Assembly (NCBI GenBank): GCA_012959525.1 | Contig: DUDB01000080.1 | Coordinates: 62,001-126,000, forward strand | DNA length: 64,000 bases | Direction: 5' to 3' | From: Planctomycetota bacterium | GTDB lineage: Bacteria > Planctomycetota > UBA1135 > GCA-002686595 | In this document: one piece after another, positions 61,201 through 64,000 of the stretch | Numbering within the stretch: position 1 is the stretch's first letter | Layout of the letters: the number at the start of each line of letters is the position of its first letter | Made by a program: the position numbers and the translations under genes | The notes under the pieces: model-generated | The model's database searches: none | The model's input: only the letters and a program-made list of their open reading frames with translations | Told to the model about the DNA's origin: nothing

Positions 61201-61970
61201 CCCAATGAACAGTTCACCCCGACGGACAAGGGGGCGACGTGGTTCACCGAATGCAGGAAGGACTCAACGGTCTGGCCCGACAGGGTGCGTCCACTGGCAT
61301 CGGTAATAGCCACAGAGATCATCACCGGCAGGTCCAGACCAGTCTCGGCCCGCACTTGCGCCAGTGCGGACAGCGCGGCTTTCGCGTTGAGCGTGTCAAA
61401 GATCGTCTCCACCAATATCAGGTCCACTCCGCCCTCGGCCAAGGCCCGGATCTGATCGGCATAGTCCGCTTGCAACTGCTGGAAGGTCAGGCTGCGAAAC
61501 CCCGGGTCGTCCACGTCTGGGGAGAGGGAGAGGGTCTTGCTCGTCGGGCCCACGGCGCCTGCCACGAAGCGCGGCTTGTCCGGCGTGAGGGCCGTGTACT
61601 TGTCAGCGGCTTCACGCGCGACGCGGACCGCGGCCCGGTTGATCTCCACCGCTCTGTCGGCGAGGCCATAGTCCGCCTGGGCTACGGCGGTGGCGGTGAA
61701 CGTGTTCGTCTCGATGATGTCCGCCCCAGCCTCGAGGAACTCGCGGTGGATGGCGCCGATGGCCTCAGGGCGTGTGAGGCTGAGGAGGTCGTTGTTGCCC
61801 TTGAGAGGGGGGCCCTCGTGATTGGCGAGCAGATCGCCCCTGAAGTCCTCTTCTTCAAGGTTTAGGCCCTGGATCATGGTCCCCATGGCGCCATCCAGGA
61901 TAAGGATGCGCTCAGAGAGCAACTCGTCGAGTTGGTCCCGCACGGAGAGTTTGTTGTCGGGCTCGTTCAT
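58266..61970 (-). CDS. metH: Cobalamin-dependent methionine synthase
   Basis: A full-length 1234-residue enzyme that transfers a methyl group from 5-methyltetrahydrofolate via cobalamin to homocysteine. Domain order is complete: homocysteine domain ([13 protein letters not shown], zinc Cys pair in [10 protein letters not shown]), pterin-binding domain ([11 protein letters not shown], then [11 protein letters not shown]), cobalamin cap and binding ([11 protein letters not shown], the His that ligates Co) and the AdoMet reactivation domain ([19 protein letters not shown]). It starts 6 bp after a regulator-methyltransferase gene, so the two are coupled. Confidence 0.97.
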   Translation of the reverse strand: MNEPDNKLSVRDQLDELLSERILILDGAMGTMIQGLNLEEEDFRGDLLANHEGPPLKGNNDLLSLTRPEAIGAIHREFLEAGADIIETNTFTATAVAQADYGLADRAVEINRAAVRVAREAADKYTALTPDKPRFVAGAVGPTSKTLSLSPDVDDPGFRSLTFQQLQADYADQIRALAEGGVDLILVETIFDTLNAKAALSALAQVRAETGLDLPVMISVAITDASGRTLSGQTVESFLHSVNHVAPLSVGVNCSLGAKEMRPYVADLARLSNSWVSCYPNAGLPNAFGEYDEKPETTAGLVREFAESGMLNLVGGCCGTTPEHVRAIAHAMDSAPPRQRPTLNGAGITHYTGLETLSITPDSNFLMVGERTNVAGSARFRRLITEGEFELAVEVALQQVRSGANILDVNMDEGLLDSEQAMTRFLNLIAAEPEIARVPVMVDSSKWTVLEAGLRCLQGKGIVNSISLKEGEEPFLECARTIRRYGAGVVVMAFDETGQADTTERKVEICQRAFHLLTEKVGFPASDIIFDPNILAIGTGMEEHRRYGITFIEATTEIKRTCPGCRISGGVSNLSFSFRGNNGVREAIHSAFLYHAIRAGMDMGIVNAGQLDVYEDIDPALLEHVEDLIFDRRDDATERMVDFAEGVQSKGKKREEDLSWREADVSERIGHALVHGILDFLEADTEEARLSMGKPLDVIEGPLMDGMRIVGDLFGEGKMFLPQVVKSARAMKKAVAVLEPYMEEEKAGSGVRARGTVLMATVKGDVHDIGKNIVGVVLGCNNFKIIDLGVMVPAEKILATARAEGVDMIGLSGLITPSLDEMANVAREMEREGFQIPLLIGGATTSPQHTAVKIAPMFSQTVLHVHDASRSVAAVSDLLNPERKAELNATNLAEQARQRDLHERKTQKPLMPLEQARAEGASIVWKSEDLPKPAFLGRRAIDDVTLSDLVPFIDWTLFFSTWELKGRFPAILTHARFGEAATELYEHAQSLLERIVNEDLIQPRAVYGFWPACSDGDDLVFFEDAARTEELNRIPMLRRQTPIDGHPSRCLAEFVAPRASGLEDHVGAFAVSTGHGVAELVDEFEADNDTYQAIMAKAIADRLAEAYAEYLHARVRREWGYGGDDSLSNDDLIAERYRGIRPAFGYPACPDHRPKQKLWRLLEPDSQGITLTEGMAMAPAASVSGLYMAHPESKYFQVGRIGRDQVEDYAKRTGSSFAETERWLAPVLGYTPTT

Positions 61971-61976
61971 GGGGAG

Positions 61977-62921
61977 CTAGGCGTCGGCGGGGCGATGGCC
62001 GGTTGCGATGAGAGTCATGAAGTGGGGGGGCTTGGGGTCGCGTGCCGCGCGATCCACCCGGACGTCGGCGAATCCTGCCCGTGTGAGCAGATCTTCAAGG
62101 CTGCTCTCGGTGAATCCTAGGTGCCGGTCTTGCAGCTTGTCTCGAACCCACTCCTCGGTGTGTGCCAGTAGATCGATCACAAGAACGCGGCCACCCGGTC
62201 TGGTGATTCGATGGGCTTCTTTCAACGCGGCCGCGGGGACGCGTGCGTGGTGCAAGGCCTGACTGAGAACGACCACGTCAAATGAACCGTCTTCCAGAGG
62301 AAGGTCTTCGATCTCTCCTTCCACGGTCTCGATGTTCTTGATGCCGCGCCGGCTTGCGCGCTGGTTCAGGGCATCGAGCATTTCGCTGGAGAGATCCACG
62401 GCGGTGACGGACTCCGCTACCTCCGCCAGCATCAGGGTCAGCAGTCCGTCCCCGATGCCCAAGTCCGCGTAACGCGCCTTTGGCGCGAGTCGAAGAATGG
62501 AACGAGCCAACCCCTCCCAAGTTCGCCCGGGCAGGACCTGCTCACCGAACGTGGCGGCTACGCGATCAAAGTAGGAGCGATCCTCTTCCCGCCGTCTGCG
62601 CTGCAGTGCTTCCCACCCGGCCAGATCGGACTCAAATTCGGCTGAGTCCGTGTGGTCGGCGAGGACCTCCTCGAGCAAGGGCAAGGAAGGCCCTGGCTTC
62701 AGGGAGTAGAAGTTGCGGCGGCCGGCCCGGCGGTCGGTGACAAGGTCCACCTCCTTCAGGAGGGTCAGGTGCGTGGAGGTGCGACTCTGACCCACGTTCA
62801 AGACCTCCATCAGGTCGCTGACGGAGAGCTCACCCTGCTGCAGCATGTGCAGGATTCGCAGGCGCGTCTCATCGGCCAGCGCCTTGAGCACGCGGGTGGC
62901 ATCCACGAGAGATATCGACAT
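61977..62921 (-). CDS. ArsR-type regulator fused to a SAM methyltransferase
   Basis: A 314-residue fusion. Residues 1-85 are an ArsR helix-turn-helix (LKALADETRLRILHML, then VGQSRTSTHLTLLKEVDLV) with no visible metal Cys. Residues about 110-310 form a class I methyltransferase: YADLGIGDGLLTLML (motif I), VTAVDLSSEML, DVVVLSQALHHAR and PGGRVLVIDL. Such fusions are known next to metH in several bacteria, and SahR-type ArsR proteins sense S-adenosylhomocysteine. It likely controls and links methionine-cycle flux, with the operator at its own start. The fusion gene overlaps its own operator at the start codon. Confidence 0.88.
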   Translation of the reverse strand: MSISLVDATRVLKALADETRLRILHMLQQGELSVSDLMEVLNVGQSRTSTHLTLLKEVDLVTDRRAGRRNFYSLKPGPSLPLLEEVLADHTDSAEFESDLAGWEALQRRRREEDRSYFDRVAATFGEQVLPGRTWEGLARSILRLAPKARYADLGIGDGLLTLMLAEVAESVTAVDLSSEMLDALNQRASRRGIKNIETVEGEIEDLPLEDGSFDVVVLSQALHHARVPAAALKEAHRITRPGGRVLVIDLLAHTEEWVRDKLQDRHLGFTESSLEDLLTRAGFADVRVDRAARDPKPPHFMTLIATGHRPADA

Positions 62922-62939
62922 ATCTGGATAATACGATAT
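62911..62939 (-). promoter_or_regulatory. Palindrome-rich operator at the regulator start
   Basis: A/T-rich nested dyads lie over the start codon (62919-62921) of the ArsR-methyltransferase gene: GATAT-CGAC-ATATC (62911-62924), TATC-TG-GATA (62921-62930) and an outer ATATCG/CGATAT pair (62912-62917 and 62934-62939). The sharp A/T content in a GC-rich genome and the ArsR type of the product suggest autoregulation of the regulator-metH operon. Confidence 0.6.
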
Positions 62940-62968
62940 AACCCACTCTCGGGCTCAAGAAGTACGAT

Positions 62969-62990
62969 TTTTCCCACAGGAGTGGGAAAA
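62969..62990 (-). terminator. Stem-loop behind the AI-2E transporter gene
   Basis: TTTTCCCAC (62969-62977) pairs perfectly with GTGGGAAAA (62982-62990) around a four-base loop. It lies 6 bp after the transporter stop and in front of the regulator promoter. The stem is strong but the T-tract is short, so it is a likely terminator or an RNA-stability element. Confidence 0.5.
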
Positions 62991-62995
62991 CGGCC

Positions 62996-64000
62996 CTAGG
63001 CGGCCTCGGGTCCCGTGGCCGTGTCTGTGGACCGTTTCTTCTCCCTGGGCGGACCGCTGCCGAGCATCACGGCCAGGGGCCGCGTGGACTCCTGGCTGGC
63101 CAGGCAGATCTGCAGGGAGGCCGTGAGGGGCACGGCCAAGAAGCCGCCCACCACGCCCCACAGCCCGGCCCAGACGACCACCGAGACCACGACCACCAGG
63201 GGCGAGAGGTTCAGCTCGCGGCCCAGGATGCGGGGCTCGATGAAGGAGCCCAAGGTCAGGTTCACGGCCAGGTAGGTGCTCATGATGGCCGCGGCCTTGG
63301 TCCAACTGGCTTCCACCGCCAGGGCCGTCATCGTGGGCAGGGACCCGGCGATGATGCTCCCGAAGGTGGGGATGTAGTTGAACATGAAGGTCAGGAACCC
63401 GAAGAACAGCGCGTAGGGAATGTCGAGCGCGACCATCACCAGATAGCAGAGGGATCCTGTGAGCAGTGACACCACCGTCTTCACTCCCAGGTAGCGCTGG
63501 ATTCCCCGACCGATAGTGTCCAGCACCCGCTCCGCATCATCATGCCGTTCGCCGGCGATGGAGAGGATCTTGCGCCTAAACACCGCCTGCTCGGCGAAGA
63601 TGAAGACCATGTAGATCAGCACCAGGACCACGTTGGCCACAAATCCGAAACCGCCGATCGCAAGGTCGCCGGCCATGCGATCCACGGGCAGCTCGCGCAG
63701 TGCCTTGGCTGCATAGCGCACCACGCTCTCGGCCATTCCCGAGGACGTCAGACGCGTCTCAATCTTGTCCACGATGTCCACCCAGCCACCCGTCTCGCCG
63801 ATCAGGTCTTCCTGACTCTGTCCAGGGCTTTGTCCAGGTAGCAACTCTAGGCGCCCGGCCATGGGGTCCAGGGAGGTCTCCTCAGCAGGCTCAGTGATGG
63901 GCGCGCTGGCCGTCTCGCCTCCGCTCTCCAGGAACTTCTGCACGTTCGCGTTGAACAGCAGACCGACCTGAACAATGCCCAGGAAGAGCAGCCACACCAT
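62996..64000 (-). CDS. AI-2E family transporter, partial
   Basis: 334 residues of an integral membrane transporter that continues beyond the right edge. At least six helices are visible. The typical C-terminal signature is present: GSLCYLVMVALDIPYALFFG, FMFNYIPTFGSIIAGSLP and NLTLGSFIEPRILGRELNLSPLVV. These identify the AI-2E transporter/UPF0118 group, which includes autoinducer-2 exporters and cation antiporters. A loop of about 70 residues after the first helix (SGGETASAPITEPAEE) is longer than usual. The visible first Met is at the window edge; the real start and first helix may lie outside. Confidence 0.85.
   Translation of the reverse strand: MVWLLFLGIVQVGLLFNANVQKFLESGGETASAPITEPAEETSLDPMAGRLELLPGQSPGQSQEDLIGETGGWVDIVDKIETRLTSSGMAESVVRYAAKALRELPVDRMAGDLAIGGFGFVANVVLVLIYMVFIFAEQAVFRRKILSIAGERHDDAERVLDTIGRGIQRYLGVKTVVSLLTGSLCYLVMVALDIPYALFFGFLTFMFNYIPTFGSIIAGSLPTMTALAVEASWTKAAAIMSTYLAVNLTLGSFIEPRILGRELNLSPLVVVVSVVVWAGLWGVVGGFLAVPLTASLQICLASQESTRPLAVMLGSGPPREKKRSTDTATGPEAA

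Noticed and set aside
62922..62995. Cobalamin or SAM riboswitch upstream of the metH operon
   Set aside because: The space is only 74 bp, already filled by a terminator-like hairpin and the operator; no riboswitch consensus is visible.

Overview
The window is high-GC bacterial chromosome with densely packed genes on both strands. It best fits a Planctomycetota-type bacterium, possibly of the Saltatorellus/Poly30 kind. Three points suggest this: two secreted proteins share a Cys-containing C-terminal module that I recall from that group (1 at 6395-8005, 1 at 45584-47818); there is a Rieske/cytochrome b operon with a very large multiheme cytochrome c; and there are many secreted FG-GAP, TIG, PHP, sulfatase-fold and fucosidase-derived proteins. 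This taxonomic call is inference from protein style, not from a marker gene.

Region 1 (1-11.2 kb) is mixed housekeeping: the tail of a metallo-beta-lactamase-fold hydrolase, a DUF481 outer-membrane protein, ispH, a 2Fe-2S ferredoxin, a DEAD-box helicase with low-complexity tails, a GT87-type membrane glycosyltransferase, exonuclease III, an FG-GAP propeller protein, a di-heme peroxidase-like cytochrome and a SirB1-type transglutaminase-like protein.

Region 2 (11.5-20.4 kb) is a long plus-strand acyl-CoA/organic-acid block: thiolase, 3-hydroxyacyl-CoA dehydrogenase, two cyclophilins, enoyl-CoA hydratase, a second thiolase, an aconitase-superfamily protein with its swivel domain in front of its catalytic domains, and an isopropylmalate dehydrogenase-like enzyme. 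The three core beta-oxidation steps are present. The last two genes look like a dehydratase plus beta-decarboxylating dehydrogenase pair.

Region 3 (20.4-30.1 kb) holds a protein with three YHS-like repeats, a DUF3524 glycosyltransferase related to tRNA-queuosine mannosyltransferase, hldD, an HD phosphohydrolase, an aspartate aminotransferase-like enzyme, a large anchored unknown protein, a tRNA-Leu with an AAG anticodon, and a PPi-type phosphofructokinase.

Region 4 (30.2-41.2 kb) is the respiratory block: a membrane HEAT-repeat protein, a candidate 53-residue Cys-rich peptide, Rieske protein, split cytochrome b (two genes), a 1261-residue cytochrome c with eight CXXCH sites, and a cupredoxin. 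It is followed by a PDZ protein carrying seven 51-bp in-frame repeats and a strong terminator-like hairpin.

Region 5 (41.3-58.2 kb) is mainly secreted and accessory: a matrixin/TIG protease, a DEDD exonuclease, a PHP-domain secreted hydrolase, an SGNH hydrolase, then a lower-GC accessory patch (about 49.8-51.4 kb) that begins with a tRNA 3'-end fragment and ends with a gene remnant. After it come an alpha/alpha-toroid protein, a lipoprotein, a fucosidase-derived probable pseudoenzyme and a sulfatase-fold lipoprotein. Two copies of a roughly 90-bp repeat lie just upstream of two minus-strand genes here. Region 6 (58.3-64 kb) is metH with an upstream ArsR-methyltransferase fusion regulator and a palindrome-rich operator, then an AI-2E family transporter cut by the window end.
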